A DNA stretch of 62,394 bases. Origin: Rhodanobacter sp. A1T4 (GTDB lineage: Bacteria; Pseudomonadota; Gammaproteobacteria; Xanthomonadales; Rhodanobacteraceae). The notes under the pieces are model-generated. The model was not told where the DNA came from and searched no databases. It saw only the letters and a list, made by a program, of their open reading frames with translations. The stretch lies in contig NZ_JACHCP010000015.1 of assembly GCF_014207185.1 (NCBI RefSeq), positions 1 through 62,394 on the forward strand, written 5' to 3'. A program made the translations under genes and the position numbers. This document shows positions 19,233 to 28,391 of the stretch, in pieces. Positions within the stretch are counted from its first letter, which is position 1; each line of letters begins with the position of its first letter.

Positions 19233-20426
19233 ATGAATATGCCCGTGACGCATGACACCTCCCGTCGTTGGCAGATGTTGGCCATCGCCGCCGTCCTCAT
19301 CTACCTGCTCTGGTTGCTCGCACCGGTATTGATGCCTTTTGCCGTAGCCGGCATGCTGGCCTATCTGGGGGATCCGCTCGCTGACCGATTGGAGCGGCTG
19401 GGTCTGAGTCGGGCCTTGGCGGCGACTATCGTGTTTCTGGTACTGGTCATACTTTTTGTCGTGGTGCTGCTGTTGCTGATTCCACTGGTGTCCCGCCAGA
19501 TCGAAAACCTGATCGCCAATTTGCCGCGCTATGCCGACTGGGGACAGAACACCGCGTGGCCATGGATACAGGCCAAGCTGCATCTGGATCCGAAGATGTT
19601 CCAGAGCGATCAGTTGATGGCCGATATCAAGGCGCATATCGGCTCGATCGGCAGTATCGCGACGGAGGTGCTGGGCAAGGTGTCGCGTTCGGGCCTCGGC
19701 ATCGTTCTGTGGCTGACCAACCTGGTGCTGATTCCGGTAGTGGCGTTCTACCTGTTGCGTGACTGGGACCGCATGGTGGCCGCGATCGATCGCATGCTGC
19801 CTCGCTCGATCGAGCCGACGATCGCGTATCTCGCGCGGGAGTCGGACAAGGTGCTGGGGGCTTTCGTGCGTGGCCAGTTGTTGGTGATGCTGGCGCTGGG
19901 CGTCTTCTATGGCGGTGCGTTGTCGCTGGTCGGCCTGTCGGTGGGTCTGCTGATCGGCATCATGGCCGGTCTGCTGAGCTTCGTGCCTTACCTCGGCTTT
20001 ATCGTTGGCTTCGGCGGCGCGGTGATTGCAGTGCTGGTGCAGTACGGCGACGTGACACATCTGCTGCTCGTCTGTGGCGTGTTTGTGGTCGGCCAGTTGC
20101 TGGAAGGTTACGTGCTGGTGCCGAAGCTGGTCGGCGACAAGATCGGCCTGCATCCGGTAGCGGTGATCTTTGCTGTGCTGGCCGGCGGCGAGTTGTTTGG
20201 TTTTCTTGGCGTGCTGCTGGCGCTGCCGGCGGCGTCGGTGATCATGGTGCTGCTGCGCTACCTCGTCGAACGTTACCGCCAGAGCGAGCTGTACACCGAC
20301 GAAGGTGACGAGGATCCGGTCATCGCCGAGGTTGATATCGTCGTGCACAACGCCGATGGCAGTACGGTGGAAACGGACACCACCGTGCCGTTGAAACCCG
20401 GTCAGGCTCGCACCGAGCAGCCATGA
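19233..20426 (+). CDS. perM: PerM/AI-2E-family transporter
   Basis: This 397-residue membrane protein of the AI-2E exporter/PerM superfamily has about eight hydrophobic segments, starting IAAVLIYLLWLLAPVLMPFA. The family core lies in FVPYLGFIVGFGGAVIAV and YVLVPKLVGDKIGLHPV. The C-terminal 40 residues are acidic and hydrophilic. The substrate is unknown; the AI-2 label is historical. Its stop codon overlaps the hda start by four bases. Confidence 0.88.
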   Translation: MNMPVTHDTSRRWQMLAIAAVLIYLLWLLAPVLMPFAVAGMLAYLGDPLADRLERLGLSRALAATIVFLVLVILFVVVLLLLIPLVSRQIENLIANLPRYADWGQNTAWPWIQAKLHLDPKMFQSDQLMADIKAHIGSIGSIATEVLGKVSRSGLGIVLWLTNLVLIPVVAFYLLRDWDRMVAAIDRMLPRSIEPTIAYLARESDKVLGAFVRGQLLVMLALGVFYGGALSLVGLSVGLLIGIMAGLLSFVPYLGFIVGFGGAVIAVLVQYGDVTHLLLVCGVFVVGQLLEGYVLVPKLVGDKIGLHPVAVIFAVLAGGELFGFLGVLLALPAASVIMVLLRYLVERYRQSELYTDEGDEDPVIAEVDIVVHNADGSTVETDTTVPLKPGQARTEQP

Positions 20427-21130
20427 CGCAGCAACTGCCGCTTGCGCTGCGCTGGCCACGCCGCCAGCGCTTCGAACATTTCCATCCTGGCGCAAATGCT
20501 GCTGCGTTCGCAGCGGTGCAGGCGTTGGCCGATGATGCAGGTGCGCCGTGGGTTTATCTGCACGGTTCTCCGGGCAGTGGTCGCAGCCATCTATTGATGG
20601 CCGCGTGTCAGGCAGCAAATGCAGCAGGACGAGCTGTGCAATATCTGCCGTTGGCGACCTTGGACGATAGGGCGGCGGCACTGCGAGGCGTTGCCGGCAG
20701 CGGTCTGTTGGCGCTGGATGATCTGGGTGCCATCGCCGGCAATCGCGATGCGGAACATGCTCTTTTCGATCTCTACAATCAGGCGAAGGCCGAAGGTAGT
20801 GCGCTGCTCTTCGCTGCCGGCGCAACGACGGCACAACTGGGTCTGGTACTGCCGGATCTGCGCTCGCGCCTCGGTGCCTGTACCCAGTTCGCCATCAAAC
20901 CTCTCGACGACGAAGAGCGCCGTTCGGTGCTGAAAGCCCAGGCAACTTCGCGCGGCATCGAACTCGATGAGAGCGTGCTCGATTGGCTGTTCGCCCGGTA
21001 TGCGCGCGATCTGGGTGCCTTGCTTGAACTGCTGGACAAACTCGATCGGGCATCGCTGGCGGCGCAGCGCAAAATTACAGTGCCGTTCTTGCGTGGTTTT
21101 TTACGAGGGGCTGGGGACTCGGCATCGTGA
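20423..21130 (+). CDS. hda: DnaA regulatory inactivator Hda
   Basis: Hda binds the sliding clamp and stimulates ATP hydrolysis by DnaA after replication starts. The 235-residue AAA+ protein has a clamp-binding-like N-terminus TQQLPLALRWPRR, a Walker A variant GSPGSGRSH (Arg in place of Lys, usual for Hda), Walker B LLALDDLGAI and sensor II region LLELLDKLD. It is coupled to perM by a 4-base overlap and followed by a terminator. Confidence 0.94.
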   Translation: MTQQLPLALRWPRRQRFEHFHPGANAAAFAAVQALADDAGAPWVYLHGSPGSGRSHLLMAACQAANAAGRAVQYLPLATLDDRAAALRGVAGSGLLALDDLGAIAGNRDAEHALFDLYNQAKAEGSALLFAAGATTAQLGLVLPDLRSRLGACTQFAIKPLDDEERRSVLKAQATSRGIELDESVLDWLFARYARDLGALLELLDKLDRASLAAQRKITVPFLRGFLRGAGDSAS

Positions 21131-21218
21131 CTGAAAACACATGCCGGAGCGGTGAGCAATCCAGCCGTATAGGCGCGGTACTCTTGATTTAACTCAGCAT
21201 CGAGCAACACAAAAGAAC

Positions 21219-21246
21219 AAGGGCGCCTACGGGCGCTTTTATTTTT
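21219..21246 (+). terminator. Intrinsic terminator after hda
   Basis: The hairpin GGGCGCC-TAC-GGGCGCT, with A/T pairs extending the stem, is followed by TTTTATTTTT, the normal form of an intrinsic terminator. It ends the DUF2066-perM-hda transcript. Confidence 0.8.
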
Positions 21247-21383
21247 CAGCGACTCCAGTATAGATCGGCGACACCCGTTGCCGGTTTCATGATCATCGTC
21301 TTGGCAGCCATGAGATTGCTGGCGACGACGCAGCGGTCGGTGCCAGGTCGATAGCCGGTGCCGTGGCTGCCGGCTCCACGCAT
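21246..21383 (-). CDS. Possible small reading frame, 45 codons
   Basis: An open frame of 45 residues begins with MRGAGSHGTGYRPGTDRCVV and ends with VADLYWSR. Its codon use is like that of nearby genes and the frame stays open about 40 codons upstream without an ATG. It may be the tail of a decayed gene, or a small protein. I do not recognise a family. Its stop codon lies against the hda terminator. Confidence 0.25.
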   Translation of the reverse strand: MRGAGSHGTGYRPGTDRCVVASNLMAAKTMIMKPATGVADLYWSR

Positions 21384-21839
21384 TAGCGAACACCAATCGC
21401 CATTTCCGATGTTTCTCACGCCGACCTCGAATGGCTTTCGTAGCGGTAGAAGGCGACGAGGGTTGTTTGGAGCGTGGTTACAAAACGGGTTATGTCACTA
21501 GCAGGCTCCAGCGCGGCCAGTGTTGCCCAAAAAGAGCACTGCAAACGGTGTGAAAACATGCCGATTTTGTGCATCGCCATTCAGGAAATTAGCAGAAAGT
21601 AAAACTCGAGAGGCGTGCAGGTAGGAGAAAAGCCAACGCAGTTCACAGAAAAAGGTGTGTGAAGGCAAGGAAGGCTATGTCAGGCACGCACGATGCATTA
21701 TTCATTATGTGGTGGATTAATAGATTTTTTAAATGTGATCTGTAAATAGTGTCTTTCGTTCTTGATTTTAAATTATGGTGCTTGATCTTTCGCTTAAATT
21801 CATTGGCGTTGAATGCGAATAATTCCTGCGACTGAGTAA

Positions 21840-21917
21840 GTGATTCGATAAATCACCAGATGAAAAGTCCGGGGTGAGCCACCCTGCGGTAATCGCCGCA
21901 GGTTTACCGAACGGCGA
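21840..21917 (+). promoter_or_regulatory. Structured leader of the Flp pilin mRNA
   Basis: Three hairpins stand in a row: 21840-21856 (GTGATT/AATCAC), 21872-21884 (GGGTG/CACCC) and 21883-21902 (CCTGCGG/CCGCAGG). The third competes with two other 6-bp pairings: 21887-21892 with 21904-21909, and 21893-21898 with 21912-21917. Mutually exclusive stems upstream of a surface-structure gene suggest a riboregulator. The 3' GGTTTACCG recalls c-di-GMP-I aptamers, but the core CGCAAAGC of that class is absent, so I do not call it one. Confidence 0.4.
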
Positions 21918-21980
21918 CAAAAAAGTTATCCGTTCACAACTGTAATAACTGAAGGAGACTTGGGCTCCGGAGGAATCGAC

Positions 21981-22160
21981 ATGAATGCCTCAATCAACAA
22001 ATTTCTTCGCGAAGAAGACGGCATAACGGCGCTGGAGTACGGAATTTTGGCCGCCTTGGTGGCAGCAGCTTTGGCTGCTACTTTCTCTCCCTTACTGACT
22101 ACGCTCTATACGAATCTATTTACTGCCATGGAGACAGCTGTAGCCAATGCCGCCAAGTAG
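21981..22160 (+). CDS. flp: Flp-type type IVb pilin
   Basis: This 59-residue major pilin of the Tad pilus has a short leader (MNASINKFLREEDG) that ends at the prepilin cleavage site before ITALEYGILAAL. The hydrophobic assembly helix carries the hallmark Glu-Tyr pair. A GGAGG lies seven bases before the ATG at 21981; a TTG at 21960 with its own GGAG is a possible alternative start. The leader peptidase is encoded next. Confidence 0.93.
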   Translation: MNASINKFLREEDGITALEYGILAALVAAALAATFSPLLTTLYTNLFTAMETAVANAAK

Positions 22161-22299
22161 TTAATTTACATTGATGATCGGGTTGTCTTGATGATTGGCT
22201 TCTAGCTGATGCCAGGTTCGATGCGTACTACTTGATTAAGTTGATTACGAGACGCACCGGTTACGTACAGTGATTTGATGTCGCCATCAGGGACGCTGG

Positions 22300-22833
22300 A
22301 TGCCTAACTTCTTGCAAGTTGTGGTTATTGTGCTGTGCCTATTGATCATTGCTGATGATTTATACGAGCGTCGTGTGCGCAACGCGTGGTTGCTGGCAGC
22401 ATTGCTCTTCGGTGCCGGGTGGCTGATGTGGGCATGGATGCAACAAGTGGCAGCGCCACTGGTTTTAGCCGTAATCGGACTGTTGATCGGTCTTCTGATA
22501 TTGCTGCCCTTTTATGTCATGCGTTGGATGGGTGCGGGTGACGTAAAGTTTTTTGCCACGCTCGGTTTTTTACTGGGTGGCAAGGCACTACTGCCGATAT
22601 GGATTATCGCCAGCCTGCTTGGGGGAGTACATGCCGTCATTATCTTGGTGTTCCGCTTTCTGATGCGCTATTCCGGTTCGGGATTGGCTGCTCTGCAGGC
22701 GCAGGTCATCGAGTGGCATTTATGGCAGCGCGTGCTGATCGCCAGAAAGGGGCGCAAGGGTTTGCCTTATGCCGCTTATATGGCTATCGGAGCACTTATC
22801 ACGATGAAATTTACGACCTTGACGCACTGGTGA
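22300..22833 (+). CDS. cpaA: Prepilin peptidase CpaA/TadV
   Basis: This 177-residue polytopic aspartic peptidase (family A24) would cleave the Flp pilin and the pseudopilins. The two catalytic Asp are in IIADDLYERR (19/20) and MGAGDVKFF (Asp81). Five to six membrane segments are visible. It lacks the N-methylation domain, as usual for Tad peptidases. Its stop overlaps a GTG at 22830, so the next gene is probably coupled. Confidence 0.88.
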   Translation: MPNFLQVVVIVLCLLIIADDLYERRVRNAWLLAALLFGAGWLMWAWMQQVAAPLVLAVIGLLIGLLILLPFYVMRWMGAGDVKFFATLGFLLGGKALLPIWIIASLLGGVHAVIILVFRFLMRYSGSGLAALQAQVIEWHLWQRVLIARKGRKGLPYAAYMAIGALITMKFTTLTHW

Positions 22834-22838
22834 CGCTG

Positions 22839-23351
22839 ATGAAGATCGCGATCTCTCCGGTATCTGCCACACCTACCTCAAGCGCTAATCCCGCCGGAGC
22901 GAAATGGGTGATGGCTGGCATCGGGCGATCCAGGCAGCGGGGCGTGGTCGCCATCGAATTCGCCTTGATCTTTCTATTCGGGTTGCTGCCATTGCTGCTG
23001 TTGATGATGTCCGGCGTGCTGATTTTTGCGGCCAAGCAATCCCTCACGCTGGCTGCCGACAATGGCGCTCGGGCGGCGCTGCAATACAGTGCGAATCGTG
23101 AAGTAACAGCGTGTCAGGTCGCCGCACAGTCCATGCAGTGGCTGCTCACTTTTTCCGGTGTCACGGCGCCTGATTGCACCGATGGCCCGATTGTCGTTAC
23201 GACCATCGCCTGTCCTGCAAATGCCAGCCTGAGCTGCGTGCAGGTGGTGACCTCCTTCGATTACAAGACATACCCCTTTATTCCGGGTACCCAGACCGTT
23301 TACGGATGGGTGCTGGGCCCCATCAGCAGCACCGCCATTGTTCAACTCTAA
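22839..23351 (+). CDS. tadE: TadE-like pseudopilin
   Basis: This 170-residue product has the TadE motif RQRGVVAIEFALIFLFGLLP near residue 28, with the conserved Glu in the helix, then a C-terminal beta-rich part with paired Cys residues. It is a minor pseudopilin of the Flp pilus, processed by CpaA. I use the ATG at 22839; GTG at 22830 would add three residues. Confidence 0.82.
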   Translation: MKIAISPVSATPTSSANPAGAKWVMAGIGRSRQRGVVAIEFALIFLFGLLPLLLLMMSGVLIFAAKQSLTLAADNGARAALQYSANREVTACQVAAQSMQWLLTFSGVTAPDCTDGPIVVTTIACPANASLSCVQVVTSFDYKTYPFIPGTQTVYGWVLGPISSTAIVQL

Positions 23352-23381
23352 GGGTTGCACCTGCGATCCGGAGACTTACCG

Positions 23382-24446
23382 ATGCCGAAATTCACCCACA
23401 TAGCGGCTTTGTTACTGGTGGCGGTCGCCATCGTGCTGGCGATTATGGCTTTCAGTATCGGCCGGCGTGCCGTGAGGCCTGTCGCCGACGAAGTGGCGAC
23501 GGCACACGCCGTGAACTTGTCGTCGGAGTCAGCGACGGTCCCTGTGGTGGTGGCGGCTACAGCGCTACCGGCAGGTATGCCACTCGCCGCATCGTCGCTG
23601 CAAGTGGTCAACTGGGCTCAGCGTCCGGCGGCTGGTTATGGCGACGTGGATGCCGTGGCCGGAGGCGTGCCACTGATCGATATTCCGGCGGGCACGCCGG
23701 TGACCGCGAACGTACTCGCCCGTGGTGTGGCGATGGCGCTGAAGCCGGGTGAGCGGGCGGTGGCCGTGCCGGTGGATGAGCAGGCCGGCGCGGGTAACCG
23801 CGTGTTGCCCGGCGACTATGTCGATGTCTTCGTGAGCCTGAAGGCTCCGCAGGCGACGATCTCTAACCCGGCTTCGCATGCGGATACGCGGGATGCTTCG
23901 CAGACACGCCTTCTGCTGTCGCGCCTGCGGGTGCTGGCTTATGGCAGTGACGATTTGCCGTCATCGCCCGAAAAAAAATCGCCAGCGGTAGTCGCTGATG
24001 GCGGCAAGGCCAAGCCGGTCACCGACGGTGATTCCCGGCAGGTGTCGAACAACCCGCAGAGCCAGCCGACGACCCAGTCGGTACCGCATACCGCGGTGCT
24101 CGCCGTGCCGGTTGACGATGCGAATCAGCTGCTGCTGGCCGTGCAAAACGGCAAATTGTCTCTGGGTGTGCGGCCGCCGAATGACGAGGGCCAGCCCGAC
24201 GATGCGCTGTTTGGCCAGCCGCGGCCGGTGCTCCTGGCGCGCGCCGATCTGAGCGCGGACCAGAAGCAGCAACTGCTGCAACCGGAAAACCAGGCCTATG
24301 CCGGCATCGATGGCACGGGTCTGGCGGGTCACGATCAGGGGGCTGGGAAACCGGTCCGCTCCGATCGTGCCCGGACTTACCAAGGCATCCAGATCATTCG
24401 CGGCTCATCAGACGAAAGCGCGCGCCCCGCCCGGACCTACCCATGA
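23382..24446 (+). CDS. cpaB: Flp pilus assembly protein CpaB
   Basis: This 354-residue protein has an N-terminal membrane anchor (ALLLVAVAIVLAIMAFSIG), an SAF domain (VVVAATALPAGMPLAASSLQ) and the RcpC/CpaB domain (GERAVAVPVDEQAGAGNRVLPGDYVDVFV). CpaB is the periplasmic partner of the secretin. CCGGAG precedes the ATG at 23382. The C-terminal 90 residues are Pro/Gln-rich and end with GIQIIRG. Confidence 0.88.
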   Translation: MPKFTHIAALLLVAVAIVLAIMAFSIGRRAVRPVADEVATAHAVNLSSESATVPVVVAATALPAGMPLAASSLQVVNWAQRPAAGYGDVDAVAGGVPLIDIPAGTPVTANVLARGVAMALKPGERAVAVPVDEQAGAGNRVLPGDYVDVFVSLKAPQATISNPASHADTRDASQTRLLLSRLRVLAYGSDDLPSSPEKKSPAVVADGGKAKPVTDGDSRQVSNNPQSQPTTQSVPHTAVLAVPVDDANQLLLAVQNGKLSLGVRPPNDEGQPDDALFGQPRPVLLARADLSADQKQQLLQPENQAYAGIDGTGLAGHDQGAGKPVRSDRARTYQGIQIIRGSSDESARPARTYP

Positions 24447-24450
24447 TGCG

Positions 24451-25791
24451 ATGGATCTCTCCATGACCATGTTTTCGCGCTATGCCTCTGCATCCCGTCG
24501 GCAAGTCATCGCATGCGCTTGTTTCGTCGCGCTGCTGATGACGCTGCCTGCACTGACCATGGCAGCGTCTGCGGCAAGTCTCGATCTGCAGGCACATGAA
24601 CAACGTCCACTGCGGTTGCCGAGTGATCTTGAACGAGTGGCCATTGCCGATCCGGCCGTGGCCGATCTGATCATGCTGAAGAGCCGGTCCGAGGCATTGC
24701 TGGTCGGCAAGAAGCCCGGGCAGACCACCTTGCTTCTTTGGCGCCGCGGAGCCGCTTCTCCCGAGCGGCTGGTGGTGAGCGTGCATAGTGCGCTGCAGGC
24801 GCAACTGCAAGATGGCGTCGGAACGGATCTGTCGGTACAGGACGATGGCGCGCTTCTGCAGGGCAGTGCCCCGACGATGCTCGACCATGAGCAGGCGCAC
24901 GAGGCCGCATCGGCAGCGGTCGGAAGCAAGGGCACGATTGTCGATACGTCTACCGTGGCCAGCGGCGGCGTGGTGCAGGTCGATGTGAAAGTGGTGGAGT
25001 TCGACAAGACGGCGTTGAACCAGCTCGGGCTGAATTTCACCAACGCCAATGGCGGTTTCAGCTACGGCGTCACCAGTCCGACCGCTTCCGCCAACACCAC
25101 CAGTACCAGCAGCACGCTCTCCTCGGCCTTCAATCTGGTAGCGGCCTCGACAACCGGGAAATGGAATGCCAGCCTCAATCTGCTCAAGAGCGATGGGCTG
25201 GCACGCGTACTGGCCGAGCCAAGCCTGGTGGCGCTTTCTGGTCAGAGTGCGAGTTTTCTGGCCGGTGGCGAGTTGCCGATTCCGGTGCCTCAGGGGCTGG
25301 GCACCACCACGATCACCTACAAGTCGTTCGGCATCGGGCTGACCGTGACACCGACGGTGCTCTCCAGTGATCGCATTGCGCTGAAGGTGGCGCCAGAGGC
25401 GAGCGACCTGGATTACTCCAATGCCATCATCCTCAGCGGCGTCTCGGTGCCCGCACTTACCACTCGCCGTGCCGATACCACGGTGGAGCTGGGTGACGGC
25501 GAAACCTTCGTCATTGGTGGACTGGTGAGCCAGTCGATCATGAGCAAGGTCAACAAGATTCCGCTGCTTGGCGATCTTCCGATCATCGGCGTGTTTTTCC
25601 GCGATCTCACTTACAGCCGCGAGGACAAGGAGCTGGTGATCATCGTTACGCCGCATCTGATCAAGCCGTTTGCCCGCGGCACCACCTTGCCCTTGCCGGG
25701 CGAACGCGAAGCAAATCCGAATCTGCCCGTATGGGGATCGTTCCTACTCAATCCGGCCGGTTCGGATCAGCTGCCGGGGTTCTCGCGTTGA
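24451..25791 (+). CDS. cpaC: Flp pilus secretin CpaC
   Basis: CpaC forms the outer-membrane channel of the Tad system. The 446-residue protein has a signal peptide, an N-terminal pilus-secretin domain (LPSDLERVAIADPAVADLIM) and the C-terminal secretin core VNKIPLLGDLPIIGVFFRD followed by KELVIIVTPHLI. There are possible starts at 24451, 24463 and 24469; the first is closest to the cpaB stop. The length is a little shorter than many CpaC proteins but the core is complete. Confidence 0.92.
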   Translation: MDLSMTMFSRYASASRRQVIACACFVALLMTLPALTMAASAASLDLQAHEQRPLRLPSDLERVAIADPAVADLIMLKSRSEALLVGKKPGQTTLLLWRRGAASPERLVVSVHSALQAQLQDGVGTDLSVQDDGALLQGSAPTMLDHEQAHEAASAAVGSKGTIVDTSTVASGGVVQVDVKVVEFDKTALNQLGLNFTNANGGFSYGVTSPTASANTTSTSSTLSSAFNLVAASTTGKWNASLNLLKSDGLARVLAEPSLVALSGQSASFLAGGELPIPVPQGLGTTTITYKSFGIGLTVTPTVLSSDRIALKVAPEASDLDYSNAIILSGVSVPALTTRRADTTVELGDGETFVIGGLVSQSIMSKVNKIPLLGDLPIIGVFFRDLTYSREDKELVIIVTPHLIKPFARGTTLPLPGEREANPNLPVWGSFLLNPAGSDQLPGFSR

Positions 25792-25809
25792 GGCGGGGGA
25801 GTATCGATC

Positions 25810-27096
25810 ATGCACACACGACCTACGCTGTATTCGATCACCAAGCCGGAACCCAAGGTGGATCTGCAATTCTATTCTTCTGATGAAAGGCAGGCGCAGC
25901 GTCTTACTGCCCGGTTGAAGCACGTTGCGGTCGTGCATTGGGTCGACACGCGCGACATCAGTGGCACGCGGGAGCCGATCTATCTGGCCGGATTGCCACT
26001 CATCCTGCTGGATTATTCGCCAACGGAAGCCGAGCGCTCCTCCATGCTGGCGCGCCGACTGATGATGGGGGCGCCAGGTATTTCACTGGTGGGAGTCGGT
26101 TCGATTGGCGCTGATAAAGCGGGTGGTGTGCTGGCGGCCCTGCGTGCGGGCGTGAGTGAATTCCTCGACATCGATGCGAAGGACGAAGACATCAGCGAAC
26201 TGCTGATGCGCGTGCATGGCGATGCGCGGCCTGCGCCCGCTGCTTTGACGCCGGTGCCGCATTCGCATGGCCGGCTCGTGCTGTTGCTCGGGGTCAGGCC
26301 CGGTGTCGGCACCAGCACTCTGGCGGCACATTTGGGCGCACTGGTCAGCCCCGGCAAAACCTCGACGGGTGCGGATGAGGGGCCAAAAGAGGCGCAGGTG
26401 ATCTTGCTGGACCTTGGGCGGCCAGCGGGCGACGCCACGCTTTACCTCAGCGTGCCGAATGAATTTCATTATGAAAACGCATTGCTGGGCGCACGGCGGA
26501 TCGACGCCACTTTGATTCGTACGGCATTTACCAATCACGACAGTCGGCTGACCGTGTTGTCGCAGGCACCCGGAACCTTGGGAAAGCCTGCAGACACGGC
26601 CGATTTGCCCGTGTTGCTGGATCGTCTGCGCCATCATTTCGATCTGCTGCTGACCGACCTTGGTGGCCTGCCAGTCTCGGAAGTGCCGCTGCCGCTGTTA
26701 CGCGAAGCCGATGAAATCTGGTTGATTGCCGACCAGAGCATCGGTTCGATGGTGTCGCTTGACGCCTGCCTGCGGCAGCTGGATGAGCTTGGATTCCGTG
26801 ATGGACGGTTATTTCTGGTGATCAACCGGCATGACCCAGATGACGGTGTCAGCGCCGGGAAGATTGCCAAACGTTTCAATCTGCGACTGGCGGGCCTGCT
26901 GCCGGATCGCTTCAGGGCACTGCGTGCCAGCGCGAATCAAGGCCTGTTGCTGCACCAGGTGGCACCGCGCGACCCTTATCTGCGCGCCCTGAAATTGCTG
27001 CTGGAAAAGTTGCGCCGGAATCTGCACGTCGAAGAGAGTCCGGTGATCGTGCGCTCCTGGTGGAAACAGCTGCTCGACAGGGTGAGGAGGGGATGA
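25810..27096 (+). CDS. cpaE: Tad pilus localisation ATPase CpaE/TadZ
   Basis: This 428-residue protein has a receiver-like N-terminal domain and a MinD/ParA-like ATPase domain. The P-loop is unusual, GVRPGVGTSTLAAHLGA, lacking the deviant Walker Lys seen in MinD. Later come HHFDLLLTDLGG and LVINRHDPDDGV. TadZ proteins place the pilus machine at the pole. It overlaps cpaF by four bases (ATGA). Confidence 0.9.
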   Translation: MHTRPTLYSITKPEPKVDLQFYSSDERQAQRLTARLKHVAVVHWVDTRDISGTREPIYLAGLPLILLDYSPTEAERSSMLARRLMMGAPGISLVGVGSIGADKAGGVLAALRAGVSEFLDIDAKDEDISELLMRVHGDARPAPAALTPVPHSHGRLVLLLGVRPGVGTSTLAAHLGALVSPGKTSTGADEGPKEAQVILLDLGRPAGDATLYLSVPNEFHYENALLGARRIDATLIRTAFTNHDSRLTVLSQAPGTLGKPADTADLPVLLDRLRHHFDLLLTDLGGLPVSEVPLPLLREADEIWLIADQSIGSMVSLDACLRQLDELGFRDGRLFLVINRHDPDDGVSAGKIAKRFNLRLAGLLPDRFRALRASANQGLLLHQVAPRDPYLRALKLLLEKLRRNLHVEESPVIVRSWWKQLLDRVRRG

Positions 27097-28391
27097 TGGA
27101 CATAGATCTGATCCCCTTCGAGCACACCCAGCAGTTTCACGACACAGTGTCGGCGGCACACGAATTTCTGTTGAACCGTATTGAGGATCAGCGCCTCGAT
27201 ATCGCGTCGTGGTCTCATAGCACCGCGGTCACGTACGTCGGTATCGAAACCGCCACCTTTGTGCAGGAGTGGCGCATTCCGATTAACGAGAGCGAAGTGC
27301 AGAAGGTGGCTACGGCACTGCTCAAGGAGTTGACCGGATATGGCCCGCTGGATGACCTGCTTTCTGACCCGGAAGTGGAGGACATTCTGGTCAATGGCTA
27401 TCAGGACGTCTACGTGTCGCGACGTGGCGTACTGAAACGTGAGCCAGTCCGTTTCAGTGATAACCGCCATGTGCTGCGCACCGTGCGTCGTATCCTCGCA
27501 CCGCTGGGGCGGCGGCTGGACGAAGCCAATCCGATGGTCGATGCACGGATGGCGAATGGCGGACGCCTCAACGCGATTATCGAACCGCTGGCGGTCAGCG
27601 GTCCAAGCGTATCGATTCGAAAATTCCGCCAGGATCCATTCACGCCAGATGAGCTGATGGCCAACGGCGCGTTCGATCATTGCATGCGCGCGCTGCTGCA
27701 GGCCGCCGTCGAGAGTCGCTGCAATATTCTGATCTCGGGGGGCACCAGTTCGGGCAAGACCTCGTTGCTGAACGCACTGGCCAGCTACATTCCGCTGAAT
27801 GAGCGAGTCATTACCATCGAGGATACCGCCGAGCTGTCGCTCAACCATCCGCATGTGGTGAGGTTGGAAAGCCGCGTCGGCGGTTTTGATGGTAGTGGCG
27901 CCGTGAGCACGCGCGATCTTTTGCGCAACAGCCTGCGGATGCGTCCCGATCGGATCGTCGTGGGTGAGGTGCGCGGCGCGGAAGTGCTGGAAATGCTGCA
28001 GGCGATGAACACCGGACACGATGGCTCCATGTCCACCATCCACGCCAATTCGCCTCGTGATGCTTTGAGCCGGCTGGAGATGCTGGCTGGCTTTGCGGGC
28101 TTCAAAGGCACCGAGGACAGCCTGCGGCGGCAGGTCGCCAGCGCGATTGATTTCGTTATCCAGATCGCCCGGCTGAGTAATGGTCATCGGGTCATCTCCT
28201 CAGTGACGGAAATAACCGGGCTGACTGACAAGATCATCACCACGCAGGAAATGTTCCGGCACGAAACGTTTATCGACGTCAACGGCAGTGAACGTAACCG
28301 TTGGCCGGCGCTGGGCTTTCATCCGCATACGCGCAAGCTGGAGCCGTTTCGCGAATTTCTGCAGCGTGCCTCGCTGGAGGCGATAGGATGA
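27093..28391 (+). CDS. cpaF: Tad pilus ATPase CpaF/TadA
   Basis: This is the hexameric secretion ATPase that drives Flp pilus assembly and possibly retraction. The 432-residue protein shows the N-terminal domain EVEDILVNGYQDVYVSRRGV, Walker A ISGGTSSGKTSLLNAL near residue 216, Walker B RMRPDRIVVGEVRGAE and the His box TGHDGSMSTIHANS. Start and stop codons overlap those of its neighbours by four bases on each side. Confidence 0.96.
   Translation: MMDIDLIPFEHTQQFHDTVSAAHEFLLNRIEDQRLDIASWSHSTAVTYVGIETATFVQEWRIPINESEVQKVATALLKELTGYGPLDDLLSDPEVEDILVNGYQDVYVSRRGVLKREPVRFSDNRHVLRTVRRILAPLGRRLDEANPMVDARMANGGRLNAIIEPLAVSGPSVSIRKFRQDPFTPDELMANGAFDHCMRALLQAAVESRCNILISGGTSSGKTSLLNALASYIPLNERVITIEDTAELSLNHPHVVRLESRVGGFDGSGAVSTRDLLRNSLRMRPDRIVVGEVRGAEVLEMLQAMNTGHDGSMSTIHANSPRDALSRLEMLAGFAGFKGTEDSLRRQVASAIDFVIQIARLSNGHRVISSVTEITGLTDKIITTQEMFRHETFIDVNGSERNRWPALGFHPHTRKLEPFREFLQRASLEAIG

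Larger units (their letters stand above)
21131..21980. other. Intergenic region before the Flp/Tad cluster
   Basis: This 850-base stretch holds the hda terminator (21219-21246), a possible small minus-strand reading frame (21246-21383), an AT-rich stretch around 21690-21830 that probably holds the flp promoter, and a structured leader (21840-21917). I could not fix -35/-10 boxes with confidence. No other gene is supported here. Confidence 0.5.

Noticed and set aside
19227..20834. A 535-codon open frame opposite perM and hda
   Set aside because: Low-complexity His/Gln/Arg composition, spans two well-supported genes, no start signal.
21840..21917. A standard class I c-di-GMP riboswitch
   Set aside because: The 3' GGTTTACCG is suggestive, but the GGCAAACC and CGCAAAGC core elements are missing. 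It is kept only as an unnamed structured leader.
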